This document shows, piece after piece, positions 1-11,602 of a DNA stretch of 64,000 bases (its first letter is position 1; every line of letters begins with the position of its first letter). The translations under genes and the position numbers were made by a program. The notes beneath the pieces are model-generated. The model made no database searches and had not been told where the DNA came from. It saw only the letters and a list, made by a program, of their open reading frames with translations. The stretch is from Isoetes taiwanensis (taxonomy: Eukaryota > Streptophyta > Lycopodiopsida > Isoetales > Isoetaceae). The DNA is taken from NCBI GenBank assembly GCA_021234155.1, contig JAJEKV010000002.1, forward strand, positions 11,772,725-11,836,724. Reading direction: 5' to 3'.

Positions 1-96
1 TTAATGTCTGTGATACTTGATTAACAATGAATGAAACGGGTAGCTCGTCATTGTCTCCTTCACAGTGTGTGTGGCCCCAACACTATCCCCTCCTTG

Positions 97-279
97 TTAT
101 TGCATGACATCAATGGTTTCTCCTTTACCTTCATCCGAGTTTACCACATTATCGTCTTCCTGAATTTCACAATTATGGGAAGTAGCCACATGAATATGAG
201 GTTGAGTAGCATCTATTGCATCATAGTTAGTACTATGTGAGGCCATGTCTGTGCCAACATCAGTAGTCTCTGAATTCAT
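97..279 (-). CDS. Possible C-terminal coding fragment, unknown
   Basis: A 60-residue open frame on the minus strand, rich in D, E, T and H, ends at a stop near position 97. Upstream on the same strand (about 280-440) other frames read basic, proline-rich peptide (RKNLDYKGPAFERMKTPPRK), so this may be the last exon of a gene lying on the minus strand. I recognise no family and see no conserved motif. It could equally be chance ORF in repeat flank. Confidence 0.2.
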   Translation of the reverse strand: MNSETTDVGTDMASHSTNYDAIDATQPHIHVATSHNCEIQEDDNVVNSDEGKGETIDVMQ

Positions 280-540
280 CTTTTTGTCAGTAATAATAGA
301 ATTTGACTGGGCGATAATCAGAGATTGAGAACTATCTCAAGAGTTTGTTGTTGTTGTCCTTTGTTTTCAAGGCTTTCTTGGTGGAGTTTTCATGCGCTCA
401 AAGGCTGGACCTTTGTAATCAAGATTCTTGCGGGTGAAGTACATAACCTTCAACTGCAGCAACATTGAAGTCACCAGGAAAAAAAAATATACATCAGGAA
501 TGCAAAAAAATACTCAGTCAAAACTAGAATTTAAACCGGA

Positions 541-1310
541 AAATGTTGAACGGCACCGTTTAAGAAAATGTCGACCATAAAACTCTGCAATGAAAACTTC
601 AACGGCACCATTCAAGAATATGTGGATACATTGGATCTGATAATTCGAACACAAAACTATGCAATGAAAAGTCGAACGGCACCGTTCAAGAAATTGTGGA
701 TAGATTGACTAGCCTAATTCGAACAGGAAAATCTGCAATCAAAACTCGAACGTCACCGTTCAAGAAATTGTGGATAGATTGACTAGCCTAATTCGAACAG
801 GAAAATCTGCAATCAAAACTCGAACGACACCGTTCAAGAAATTGTGGATAGATAGATTAGGCTAATTATTGGATTGGGAAACTCGCAATCAAAACTCGAA
901 CGACACCGTTCAAGAATTTGTGGATAGATTGAATAGGCTAATTCGAACAGGAAATCTGCAATCAAAACTCGAACGGCACCGTTCAAGAAATTGTGGATAG
1001 ATTGAATAGGCTAATTCGGACAGAAACTCTGCAATCAAAACTCGAACGACACCGTTCGAGAATTTGTGGATAGATTGAATAGGCTAATTCGAACAGGAAA
1101 CTCTGCAATGAAAACTCGAACGGCACCGCTCAAGAAATTGTGGATAGATTGAATAGGCTTTCTCGAACATAAAACTGTATTATGAAAACTCGAACGACAC
1201 CGTTCGAGAAATTGTGGATAGATTGAATAGGCTTTCTCGAACATAAAATTGTATCATGAAAACTCGAACGGCACTGTTCAAGAACTGAACGAACTTGAGA
1301 AAACTTGAGA
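541..1310. repeat. 74-bp tandem repeat array with internal dyad
   Basis: About ten units with a period near 74 bp; the core falls at roughly 549, 600, 673, 747, 821, 897, 971, 1044, 1118, 1192 and 1266. Each unit carries a variant of GAACGGCACCGTTC, a 6-bp inverted repeat around CA, followed by CAAGAAATTGTGGATAGATT. The first two units are more diverged and closer together. ORFs crossing it are by-products of the repeat. It lies directly upstream of a transposase pseudogene and may be subterminal repeat of that element (inference). Confidence 0.9.
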
Positions 1311-1654
1311 ATGAAATATTCGCATTGCAGTAAAAAGAAAAGATGTGATACCAACCTGTGTTCTTGCTCTCTGGCCTTGGTGATGAATCAATCGAAGAGC
1401 ACATCATACGCTTCGGGTATAAGATTTACTGTTCAACCGATTCAAATGTTTTAGTGAAAATACCCACTTATTATAATTAGGTGAGAACACTAAAATGTAT
1501 TATTGCTTGGTTAGTGGGATTGAAATTCGCTAGCCGTTGGCAATGTAACTGACAGTAGTGCCCCCGTGAATTACGCAAACATAATTTGTAATTAACCGTT
1601 GGGACTGTCATATTAAAACGAGTTTAAAGGGGAGTACAACTTTTACTTTGACAT

Positions 1655-3492
1655 ATGGCGTCTTATCTCACAGTGAAAGTGTCAGGTCTACAACAAATAC
1701 TATTGCTTCCTTTCCAAAATGGAGTATGTGAGGTTAGTACAGCAGATTTGTCTAGAACTTTCAATGTACTACCTAGCAATTTATGTATGATTCAAAGTTC
1801 GACAGATGTGGAATCCAATGTAGCTAGCACTGTAGTTGTTGAATCTGTTAGTGCTTCTGGACTAGGAATTTTTAAGGTTAAGGAAAGAAATGGCACGGTT
1901 GTGGAGGTACATAGTATTCCTACTGAAGGCAAATCTCCTCTATGTCTAGTTGTCCTTGATTCACCCCATTCTTCTAATGAAGCAACTACATTCCAATGCA
2001 CTTCTACGTACTTAAAATAACATCATGTCCCATTAATAGCAAACTTAAAAAATTGTTATTGGAAATTGAAAAACCAAGGCAGCTGGAGTGTTTGCCACAA
2101 TATTATAATGGAAAAATTGTTTTTGAGTTGCCAGGTCAGTCCATCAGTAAAACCCCGATGGAAGGTATGCAATATTCGGTTGATCCACACGTATGGACGC
2201 ATGCCAACAGGACTGACATACCTAGTTTTGATGGGACAGTCAGGTTGTCATATTGTGGTGGTCATTTGCAAGTAAAAACATGTCTTATGATCATTTATTG
2301 ACTAAAGGCAACCAAAATGAGTTGCACTGGAGAGGTGCATTGCAGAGAAGACCTGAGATTGGTGAACTAACTTCATTCCATGGATCTATAAGTTGTGAAT
2401 ATTGTCATCTGCCACCTACTTGTGTGGCACGTTGTCTGGTGTCCATGTACTATTGTTTGTCTAACAGAATCTCAGAAACAAGACTAGCTGTCCATACTGG
2501 TGAGCACACACATCCCATTAAAAAAGCAGAATGCAGAAGTCAAGTCAAGCGGATAAGGGACTTAGTTAACTCAGACACAACCTTACATCTTGGTGGGCCT
2601 AGACATAAACAGAATGAATTAGCTATGGATGAAATTGTTCGTTCAATTATGGTCTCCTCGGAGGGAGACAGTGTTGAGAAGATGGATACAGATCAAATAA
2701 ACGAGTTGTTGACAAGGTTGGAACCATTATGCAATCAGAGAAGGTATGACCTTGATATTATGTAATAAATTATATTAACAAGTTATTTGACATGAAGAAT
2801 ATTGCGTGTCTAGATTGAAGAGATGGATTGATGATGCGAGGAGAAGAAATAGGCAATGTTCAGATGATATTTCTGGTTTATTGGAGTTAAAGAAAAGAAA
2901 CAAATATGAATATTTCCATTCCATGGATTTAAATTCCCTTACCAGCTTCATGATCCGCTAAATGAACGCTGTTACATTTTCAAAATGTCTACAAAGGGAT
3001 TGATTTGGTCAACAGGATGAGACCAATGGGTGATCTTAGCAACAGTTGGGTGCATTTTGATCACGTCAAACGAATTCAAGGGTAGACAACCTTAGCTTGT
3101 CATGTCTATGATCATAATTAAGCGGTTTGTGAAAATTAAATGAAACAAGTTCATTAATAAGTTTTTAACATGCTTGTTTTACGTGCAGAATTAAAGCCCT
3201 ATTGACAATTGCGGTTTGTGACATGAAGACAGAAGATGCACAGGCACAGAAAAAGTTCTGGAGGAAGCAAAATAAGGTCATGGTAGCAAAAGGTTTTTCC
3301 AAAGCTGAGTTTTTTGGGTTCATGGCAGATGAAGCTCAACCTAATTGGATTGCAGTCAGGGAAGTTTTCTTCAATGGGGAAATTAGACCCGAAAAAGAGC
3401 GTTCGTGTTACTTCCATTTCGAACAATGCATGCATCGACATACAGAAAGACACTTGCCTTCGTTCCAAAATCCAAATGTCAAAGCCAATTAA
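1655..3492 (+). pseudogene. MULE-like DDE transposase, frameshifted
   Basis: Four open blocks in three frames read as one decayed transposase: 1655-2020, 1996-2301, 2253-2765 and 3202-3492. Block two ends in RLSYCGGHLQ, and the reading continues in block three only if two bases near 2274 are skipped. Block three has CEYC followed by Cys-rich residues and HTGEHTHP, which resembles the C..C..HxH half of WRKY/GCM-type zinc fingers found in MULE transposases. Between 2800 and 3120 further fragments (HFDHVKRIQG) carry stops. The last block, IAVCDMKTEDAQAQ..GFMADEAQPNW..RSCYFHFEQC, resembles the catalytic region around the second Asp and the C-x2-H of MULE transposases. A GT..AG pair near 3125-3187 could mark an intron. 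Family assignment is from motif memory, not alignment. Confidence 0.6.
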
Positions 3493-4040
3493 TCTACACG
3501 TAACAACAATAAGATTTATCATTCTGAAACTAAACCTACGCACCCATAACCTAGTCGAATCCAAAACTGGACATCAGCTCCAATATGCGGCTATTCTGAA
3601 AATGGGCATCGGCTCCAAAATCTATTCAAAAGCCTATCTCGAAACTAGGGATCGGCTCCAAAATCCAGATTTCGATCCAAGTCATAGGGTAATCCACTTG
3701 CCCGACTCTACGAACTCTAAGATTGCCAAGCTCGTGGCATCATGCCACGATGCGGCTAGGAAAGGAAAAAATTTGGCCCGACCATGGGCATGCCCACAGC
3801 AGAAAGCATACGAAAATAAAACATTCTGATTTTTGGAAAGACGGAAATATTTGATGGTATCCAAAAACATTAAAAACTTAGTAAATCGACTTAAAAGAAA
3901 AAAACAAAAAAGTTTTTCACCAAACCTGAAATTAACAATATTGATTGATAATACATGTCGGTAAGCTAGATGTGAAAACCATATGGGTATTCGTATCATA
4001 CGAGCATTATACTCATATATGGTCATCACACGAAAGTAGT
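3493..4040. other. No gene seen; degenerate direct repeats
   Basis: Around 3560-3690 the phrase ATCGGCTCCAAAAT recurs two to three times. No convincing coding or RNA signal was found. Confidence 0.4.
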
Positions 4041-4049
4041 TGCACTGAG

Positions 4050-4106
4050 CAGGTTTAAGCTCGCAACCTTCTAGTTGGAAGTCAAGCACCTTTGCCAAGT
4101 GCACTA
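4050..4106 (-). repeat. tRNA-like pol III promoter, probable SINE head
   Basis: On the minus strand the A-box-like TAGTGCACTTGG (4106-4095) matches nearly all positions of TRGYNNANNNGG. A B-box-like AGCTTAAACCT (about 4061-4051) follows about 34 nt later, a tRNA-like spacing. A short stem resembling an anticodon arm lies between them. The T arm pairs poorly and there is no complete cloverleaf, so this is a tRNA-derived repeat or tRNA pseudogene rather than a working tRNA. Confidence 0.4.
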
Positions 4107-4509
4107 CCAATACTTATTGACGATATTTCATCACGTCTTCCTCATATACAGGGCTGTTCTCAAGAGGTTCTAGAACATTCCAGAACCTGCATGCATGCAC
4201 GACACTTGGCGTGATCTCATCCATTGGTGGTGTGATCCTGATCGTCGATCTAGATATATAAGGATGCATCCCCTTCTTGTCGAACCATTCTGGTTCAACG
4301 CCAATCTTGAGCCTTTTAGGCATCTATCTCGTGTTTCTGCTTGCCTTTGGGCCATTGTACTCTTGATTCCTGTTCATATATCAGATTCTTTGCCGATCTT
4401 GGGGTATTGTTTCCGTATCTCTTGCGTATTTTCCACGTACTTTCCTTATTTTCGCGAAGGTTCATGACAGTTTGAACCGGAATAGCAACTTGTTCAAGTA
4501 TGCCAGCAG

Positions 4510-5240
4510 TTGCAGTTGGATAATAAGGAGCTCAAGGAACAGGTAGCTTCTCATGAATCAGCCTCTAGCTCTGGGAGGAGATCATCGGAACCTAAGATCA
4601 GCCTACCAGAAAAATTTGATGGCATTAGATCCAAGTTCCGAGGTCTTTTGAATCAGATTCAGCTTGTTATTCGGCTCCACCCTCACAGGTATCCTACAGA
4701 TCGGAAACAGGGCGGACTAGTTGGCTCTCTTCTTTCTGGGTCAGCCTTGAGTTGGTTTGCCCCCTTGCTGGAGAAAGGGGCTCCCGAATTGCAAAATTTT
4801 GCTTTATTTACTGTTGAATTTGAGGCGTGTTTTGGAGACACTGATCGGCAACGCACATCAGTAACCAAGCTTGGCGACTTTGGGCAAGGTTCTCGTCCGA
4901 CTTCAGTTTATGCTTCTGAATTCTGACAGATTGCCATAGACACAGCCTGTGAAAATGCGGCTCTTCGGGACTATTTTCGAAGAGGGCTTCGAGAGGATAT
5001 AAAGGATATGTTGCTGACTATGGAGGATTCCAGAACCTTGAATGAAGCTATAAAGTTTGCGGTTCATTGTGATAACCGTCTTTTTGAGCATAGGCAAGAA
5101 AAATGAAATCAGCATGTTTCTTTACTTCCCCAAGCTCCAACGATCACAACAGTTTCTGCACTGTCCATGCCCCCGGAATCAGTTGGCCCAGTGCGTATAC
5201 AAATTGATGGTGTGGTTCGAGGGCCCTTGTTTGCAGCTGA
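4510..5240 (+). pseudogene. Ty3/gypsy gag, interrupted by two TGA codons
   Basis: The frame opens at 4510 and reads a coiled start, then LPEKFDGIRSKFRGLLNQI, PTDRKQGGLVGSLLSGSALS and WFAPLLEKG, the retrotransposon gag (capsid) pattern of Ty3/gypsy elements. It then meets TGA at 4924, continues in the same frame (DYFRRGLREDIKDMLLTMED, FAVHCDNRLFEHRQEK), meets TGA at 5104 and continues to AAEKQR. At both stops relatives I recall carry Arg, consistent with CGA to TGA transition by deamination of methylated C. The zinc knuckle expected after AAEKQR is missing and is replaced by tandem repeats. No LTR or pol was identified beside it. Confidence 0.75.
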
Positions 5241-5497
5241 GAAGCAACGAACATGCCACCTAGGCTCCAATATGCTACCTAGTCTCAAACATGTGAAGGT
5301 GGCTCAAACATGCCATGCGGGCTCCAACATGCCACCTACGCCCAAACATGCCAAGGTGGCTCAAACATGCCACATGGGCTCAAGCATGCCACCTCGGTTC
5401 CAACATGCCAAGGTGGCTCAAACATGCCACCTAGTCTCCAAAATGTCCAATATGCCAAGGTGGTGCAAAAATGACATGTGGGCTCCACCATGCCACC
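5230..5497. repeat. 57-bp tandem repeat (CATGCCA-rich)
   Basis: About four units with the phrase AAGGTGGCTCAAACATGCCA near 5296, 5353 and 5410 and a diverged copy near 5458. The period of 57 bp is a multiple of three, so the gag frame stays open through it. It starts where the gag zinc-knuckle region should be. Confidence 0.85.
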
Positions 5498-6599
5498 ATT
5501 ACATTAGGATCCCTAAAGCAAAATGAGGTAATTGCACTCATATCTGAATATTCCGAGCTATGCAGATCTTTGTTTAAATGATTTTTTGAGGAACGACCAG
5601 TGAAAAGTTGTGGTGAGATGTAATTTGGCTCAATTTGGATCTGGGATGTCTAAGAAAATCGGGTTCAAAGTTGGAATAAAATTTGGTCAGTGCACTTCGT
5701 TGGGACAAAACAAGGTCTGCACACTCAAATGATGCAATCTCTAGTTTTACTAAACGGGTTTGAATATTTTTGAAATTACTATTAGAAAAATGCTGTGGGA
5801 AAAAACTAGGCCTGATTTGGAACTGGGATGATGGAGAAAAATAATTCCAAAGTGGATCAAAATTTCTGTCAGTGAACTGTCACAGAAAACCAGCAAGCAG
5901 TTTTTTGAATCTCGAGCTTGATAAGGGTTTTTTGCATGATTTCAACTAACATATGTTTGAATAGGGCCTAATATCATGTGCAAAAGATAAAATTGTAGTT
6001 TGGATCACGAGAAGTGTCTCTGTAGCATGTTATCATGAGAAGTATCTATGTTATTACCTTGACACTTCTCGTGATCCAAACTATAATTTTATCTTTTGCA
6101 CATGATATTAGGCCCTATTCAAACATGTGTGAGTTGAAATCATGTAAAAAAACCCTTATCAATCTCAAGATCCAAAAAAATGCTTGCTAGTTTTCTGTGA
6201 CAGTTCACTTCCAGAATTTTTGATCCACTTTGGACTCGCTTTTCTCCATCATCTCAGTTCCAAATCAGGCCAAATTTTTTCTACATGTTCCTACAACTTT
6301 TCTCTGATAGTTATTTTAGAAACCATCCAAAACTGTATAGTAAAACTAGAGATAGATCATTTGAGTGTGCAGACCTTGTTTTGTCTCGGGGAAGTGCACT
6401 AGCCAAATTTTCTTCCAACTTTGAACCCGATTTTTTTAGACATCCCAGATCCAAATTGAGCCAAATGTTTTCGCACATCTCACCACAACTTTTCATTGGT
6501 CGTTCCTCAAAAAATCATTTAAACAAAGATCCGCATAGCTCGGGATATTCAGATCTGAGTGCAACAACCTTATTTTGCTTTAGGGATCCTAATGTAATT
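5498..6599. repeat. 1.1-kb foldback element (520-bp arms)
   Basis: The left arm (5498-6018) and right arm (6061-6599) are reverse complements along their length with scattered mismatches, separated by 42 bp. The outer ends read ATTACATTAGGATCCCTAAA and its complement. The inner ends read TTGGATCACGAGAAGTGTC and its complement. The transcript would form a hairpin of about 500 bp. No clear target duplication was found outside the arms. ORFs at 6184-6617 are by-products. It could be a foldback MITE or an inverted-repeat small-RNA locus. Confidence 0.9.
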
Positions 6600-8240
6600 G
6601 ATGCCTTTTTTGCATAAATTTGGACAAAGATTGGTTGCCTTAAACAACCTGGAGGTTCTAACACACCATATCCATATCAAAGCATGTGTATGAACTAACA
6701 TACCTGAGAAGTATCACCTTGTATATGCGTATCCCAAAATGATTCAGTAGGCATGGGAGAGGAAGACAAGAATTGGCATATGGCTCACAAGCCATGTCAC
6801 CCAAAATTTGCAATGAAAAGATGGACATCTTTTCATTTTTGGCGTAGTAAAAAATTGACCTTGCTTACTTGGCATGTCATGTCACCATTTGGAGTCACAT
6901 CATCTTTTCCATGTTGTTTGTTGGTGCCACAAGGGTAACGACATGCACTGTCAAATCCTGGCCATATGTGGCAAGAGGAGCAGCCCATGATGTGAACCTT
7001 ACATTTCAAGCATCGAGGTGGAGACAAACACACCCAAGAGTTTGGAAGAGTTTGCTAGTCCATTTGCCATGAATTCTGTCTGCAATGACTTCTGGAGACC
7101 CAAGCCGTCAGTCATCCCTTTTGAGTCTGAGCCTTGGGTAGGATCTCCATATGTGATGTACTGATCTTCGTCTATGCAGATATGTGATGAGCCATCCTCG
7201 TGGTGGTCATGTGATGTTGAGGTAGAATACTGACATGTATATTTACGCTTCAAGACTAGGTAGGCCCTGAAGGAAGACAGGGTAAAATGACCCCTTCATT
7301 CTTCCCACTGGAACTCATCAAGGTTGCAGTGACACGGAGGGCCTTGTATCGCGATGGAGCTGGTATGGGGGATGAACTCCTATTTGTATACGTTGTGAGT
7401 GCACCATATATGAGTAAGGGACATCACATCCGGATGGCTAGGATTAGGCGCCACATATATGGGGGTCTAAAAATAAACAAAAGAAAAGGAAGATGGCGAG
7501 GATTAGAGCGAAAGCATATTTGACGGTCTAGAAATGGACAAAAGAAGAGATACTTAGATTTTATTTGTGCAACCATCGAAACGTAACATCATCAAGCGAA
7601 TAAAATGGTATCGACCCAATAAAGCTTCAAAACTTTGGAGAAGAGAGTCACTTCTCATTTTTTTAGACACCATTCCGACATCTCAAAAAAAAAAAATAGA
7701 CCTATGGAAGGAATTTGTAGAGTTATTTCTATCATGGAGTTAGAGTACAAGTGTCTTGTATTAGATTGAAGGTCCAAATTCGCCATAAAGCAAGGAAGCA
7801 AAGATTAACGGTCTACACTTGCTATCTGAAGCCCCAAAAACAAAGTTTGAAGATCCCATTAAATGCCCAACCTTTGTAACATCGACACAAGGATCCCTGA
7901 ATATGCATTGGTGTATAAGAGGAATGATGGGTTCAAAAGCTTATATGAACAAGCACACTAATTCTGCTCAAGCACTTAAGGTAAATATTCCAATTCATTG
8001 TTTCTCTTAAAAAGAGATTTTAATTTCTATATTTCAACTTCATGTTTACACAAAGTGGCTTTGCTTCTGACACGTTCTTTTTAAAAATGGCATATTTTCG
8101 CCAGGTAGTTGAAGCCCTGATTTATTGCTTTGAAAGAAAGAAAGAATGACTTTTATTGTCCATGGAGACCAATCGGCCTATGGGACTCAATGAAGGAGCG
8201 CAACAGGCTTATTAATGTCCGGATGAGAGGTCGCTTCTCT
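6600..8240. other. No recognisable gene
   Basis: Short frames exist on both strands. One on the minus strand at 6833-7033 has four Cys in a C-x2-C, C-x2-C arrangement, and the overlapping 6999-7253 frame is His/Asp-rich. Neither shows a family signature and both are short. Nothing else was found. Confidence 0.3.
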
Positions 8241-8244
8241 ACCC

Positions 8245-8440
8245 GACTTTATCTTTCACTCTTTTGAGATGGAGGAAATATCTTAACTTATTGGGTTTAT
8301 GCTTTATCTCTCACTCTTTAGAGATGGGAAAAATACAGGTTCAACTTTCTAAAATCTATGCTTTATATCTCAGTCTTTTGAGATGGAGGAAATATAGTTC
8401 CAACTTACTAGATTTATGCTTTATCTCTCTCTTTTGAGTT
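8245..8440. repeat. 61-bp tandem repeat
   Basis: Three to four units contain variants of TTTATCTCTCACTCTTTTGAG followed by ATGGAGGAAATA, near 8249, 8311, 8372 and a partial one near 8420. Confidence 0.8.
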
Positions 8441-8942
8441 CAAATAACATCAGTGACTATTAAGTATTTTGCATAAAGTGAAATATGTAGCCACATACAA
8501 AAGGATTTTTTGAAACGTGGGGATGCTAGAAATGTAAGTGTACTATGTAATTCACCTGGAGGAGGGCCATTATGCCATGTAGGGTTTTGAGGCGGCGCAA
8601 TTAGGTGAAGCAATCGATAAATCCAAATATAAGAACAATATTAGAAGATTAAAACCATCGCTTTAAATATGATCCCATTGTGTTGTATTGTTTGTTCAAA
8701 TCAAAGAGCTTTATAACTCCCAATATAATAAAAGCTAAATTGTAGACTAATCAGTTATAGGTTCACGACATTTGCAGAGTAACTAACTTTTTAGGAAGTC
8801 CTATGCATGGTTGCTATTTATTTATTTTATTTTATTCTATTTTATTGTATTTTATTTTTGCTTTCCTTTTTAATAGAGCAATGCTCTGTGTTGTTGGGCC
8901 TTAGAGAAATCTAAATAAGAAGTTATTTACCTATGAATATGT

Positions 8943-9055
8943 AGCATAATAACAGGGGGTTTTCTTTGTGTTTTTGTACGCTTTTCACTAAGGTTTTCCT
9001 ATGATTTCGTGATGTATTCAAATGGATGTACTAATGCGTACATCTAGAGTGCACC
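8943..9055. repeat. Dispersed repeat 'GTAGCAT', copy 1
   Basis: This 113-bp stretch, from GTAGCATAATAACAGGGGG to ATCTAGAGTGCAC, is matched in the same orientation at 51243-51356 (GTAGCATTATAACAGGGG to ATCTAGAGTGCAC). The copies differ by substitutions and small indels. It lies about 0.9 kb before foldback MITE copy 1, the same order as at the second locus. Confidence 0.75.
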
Positions 9056-9089
9056 ATTTCTGAGCCATTGATTTTAGCCCTTTTTTTTT

Positions 9090-9290
9090 CCAATGGTCAA
9101 CAACCAATGGCTCACAACAAAAGCCCTTTTTTTTTGTGCGTGTGGTGCATAATGGTCAACAACCAATGGCTCACAACAAAAGCTCTTTTTTTTGTGTGTG
9201 TGGTGCATAATGGTCAACAACCAATGGCTCACAACAAAAGTCCTCTTTTTGTGTGTGTGGTGCATAATGGGCACATGAAGGGCGCATGTA
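9090..9290. repeat. 59-bp tandem repeat
   Basis: Three units of AATGGTCAACAACCAATGGC plus CACAACAAAAG, poly(T) and GTGTGTGGTGCAT begin near 9092, 9150 and 9211, with a partial fourth near 9266. T-run length varies between units. Confidence 0.85.
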
Positions 9291-9929
9291 GTGCGGTTTC
9301 ACCCGCAACTCATTTCTTATCATAACTTTTGATCCAGAGCTCTGTTTGAGATGATTTTTATTGCGTTGGAAAGCTCTCTCCGAGATCTTTTTGATAGTGT
9401 ATGATATGGATATGTTTGATTAAGTTATCTATGCTAAAACATCAATTTTCCGGCCGGGTTTGGTAGGCTTTTACATCCTACGGTGATTATCTGAGGATTG
9501 CGCTTATTGGATATTGTTTTATGGCTCATTCGAATGAAGCCCGCAAAAATTACCATGCATTTTTAGATTTTGAGGCTTCTAGATCCTTGTGCTAACAAGC
9601 AGAAAAGTTTCCCACTTTGGTTTCTCACCACAAGAATCCATGGAGGCCAAAGGTTGCTGTTAACTTCCAGTTGCAAAATGTTTGTGTATGGGTGTTGCAA
9701 ACTTTATGACTTTCAGAATAATGGGATCAATCTGCTCTATCTTTATGGTAACTTTTACTTATGTTCTATTTGTTTTATTGTGATGAAATTCAAAAGCTAC
9801 AGGTGATGAAAGCCTCAAATGAATTCTAGTTTTTTTCTGGTTTGAATTCTAAAATTTTTGTCTCACCGGGGGGGAGGGGGCCGTGACGTCCTTAAGGCCC
9901 CGAAGGGGCCAAAAAAAATTTTTTGCAAC

Positions 9930-10532
9930 ACAAACCATTAACATCCAACATATAAAAATTAAACCCCCCACATAACAACCAACACATAACAACCATTGAC
10001 ATTAACAACCAACACATAACTACCATTGACATTAATTAACACAACCATTGGGTCCAACACATTTAAATTAAAATCCCCTTAAAACCCCTTTGGTTTGGGT
10101 GCATATTCACACGGGGTGACGAGGGCGGCGAGAGCCCTCATAATTATATTTTGCACGTATGAAATCAACACCATATAGTATGATACGCTTGAAATCTTAT
10201 AGTATTTTTTTGCTAATCTTGTTATACAGTATAGCAAATTTTGTACTTGCATACCCCACAAACGAGGAACTTTACGTACGGTGTAGATTAAGGAATAAGG
10301 GGTGAATATGCCTATCCAACAACTCTCGTTGCCCGGAGTCACCCCCCGTGTGAATATGCACCCAAACCAAAGGGGGTTTAAGGGGGATTTTAATTTAAAT
10401 GTGTTGGACCCAATGGTTGTGTTAATTAATGTCAATGGTAGTTATGTGTTGGTTGTTAATGTCAATGGTTGTTATGTGTTGGTTGTTATGTGGGGGGTTT
10501 AATTTTTATATGTTGGATGTTAATGGTTTGTG
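9930..10532. mobile_element. Foldback MITE, copy 1
   Basis: Terminal inverted repeats of about 190-200 bp (ACAAACCATTAACATCCAAC at the left, its complement ending at 10532) flank a core of about 220 bp. The arms contain internal tandem units (ACATAACAACCA). The core (GGCGAGAGCCCTCATAATTA through AACGAGGAACTTTACG) is repeated in copy 2 at 53318-53763. A short GGCCCCGAAGGGGCC palindrome precedes it at about 9896 and an equivalent precedes copy 2. There is no coding capacity. The superfamily is not assignable by eye. Confidence 0.85.
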
Positions 10533-11245
10533 GTTTGTGGTGAGTAAGAACTGCAAATGTTCTTTAGCACATTGCATCTTATAAGAGGCAGAGGCAAGCA
10601 ACAAGATTGTGGAAAAGTTGGCATTTGAGGGGGAAAACTTAACATCAACAGTCTGTTAGTTGAAAATTTCCAAAATGGGGTGCAACTCTGACTATACATG
10701 GCATTATTTTAACTTCTATGAACAACAAACTGTAACAGGTTGATTTTGAATTTTGTGTCTGGGCAATTGGTGGCAGGGCATTTAACTCCCCTTGATAGGT
10801 AAATGCTTTATCTAAACCATATTTCCAAAAGCACATTGATGACCCATTCCAAGGTGGTCTTAAACTATACGACCCTTATATCGAGGATTTTTGCTTTTTA
10901 CATATGAAGATTGGGAATAATATGATTCTCCAAAAGAACTTGTTGTAAGGGCAGTCAGTCTTCTTGATGGAATCACCTGCCGATAGAAGCACGATAGGGG
11001 TGTACATAAATTATACACAATGCACCTTTTCTGTACATAATAATTATTGAGTAGGCGTTATGCTAAGAATCTTAAAATAGAAATATTTTTTATTTTGAGG
11101 TTGTTTCTTGTCGTGCTTGAGCTCGAATAGAGCATTCTTGATATGCTGCCCAATTTCTCGTCCTAGGAAATTCCCTAAACGAATTTCTCTTGCAATGTCG
11201 AAGTTGGTTGCAGCAGAAAGATAATCATCGAGGTTGTCTGCAAAA
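10533..11245. other. No gene seen
   Basis: AT-rich sequence with only short open frames; no repeat or motif was identified. Confidence 0.4.
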
Positions 11246-11602
11246 ATGGGTATGTCTATTTCACCTCAGCAACCTTCTAATTTGACTTTTGATGACAAAA
11301 ACAAGAGGAAGACAACAACTGAGGTCATTTCTAGTTCTAAGAGGCGCCTAGTAGCAGAATAATCTGAACTTGTGGAGGCCCAACATGACAGAGGCAAAAA
11401 TGCAGAATAGGCTTTCAAAGATTTGAAGAAATTGATGGAATTAGAATGGGGACCAAAAAACAAGTGGGGAATTAAAGAACATTTTGTGAAGCCATCTTGG
11501 AACAAGACTTTTTATAATACACATGAGATGGTTTTTGGGAAGAGGGAGGTCACAAATTGGAATGGCCCACCTTCGGTGGGCTTTCCATGTGATTATACAT
11601 GA
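11246..11602 (+). pseudogene. Unknown ORF with two internal stops
   Basis: From ATG at 11246 one frame stays protein-like for 118 codons to TGA at 11600, broken only by TAA and TAG about 36 and 55 codons in. It encodes a basic patch (NKRKTTTEVISSSKRR), a charged helix-like stretch and a Trp-rich end (WGPKNKWGIKEHFVKPSWNK). The continuity across the stops argues for a decayed coding sequence. The family is not recognised. Confidence 0.45.

Noticed and set aside
541-1310. CRISPR-like regular repeats
   Set aside because: Units are contiguous with no unique spacers and the genome is a plant; it is a tandem repeat.
4050-4106. Functional tRNA gene
   Set aside because: T arm and acceptor stem do not pair; only the promoter boxes are recognisable.
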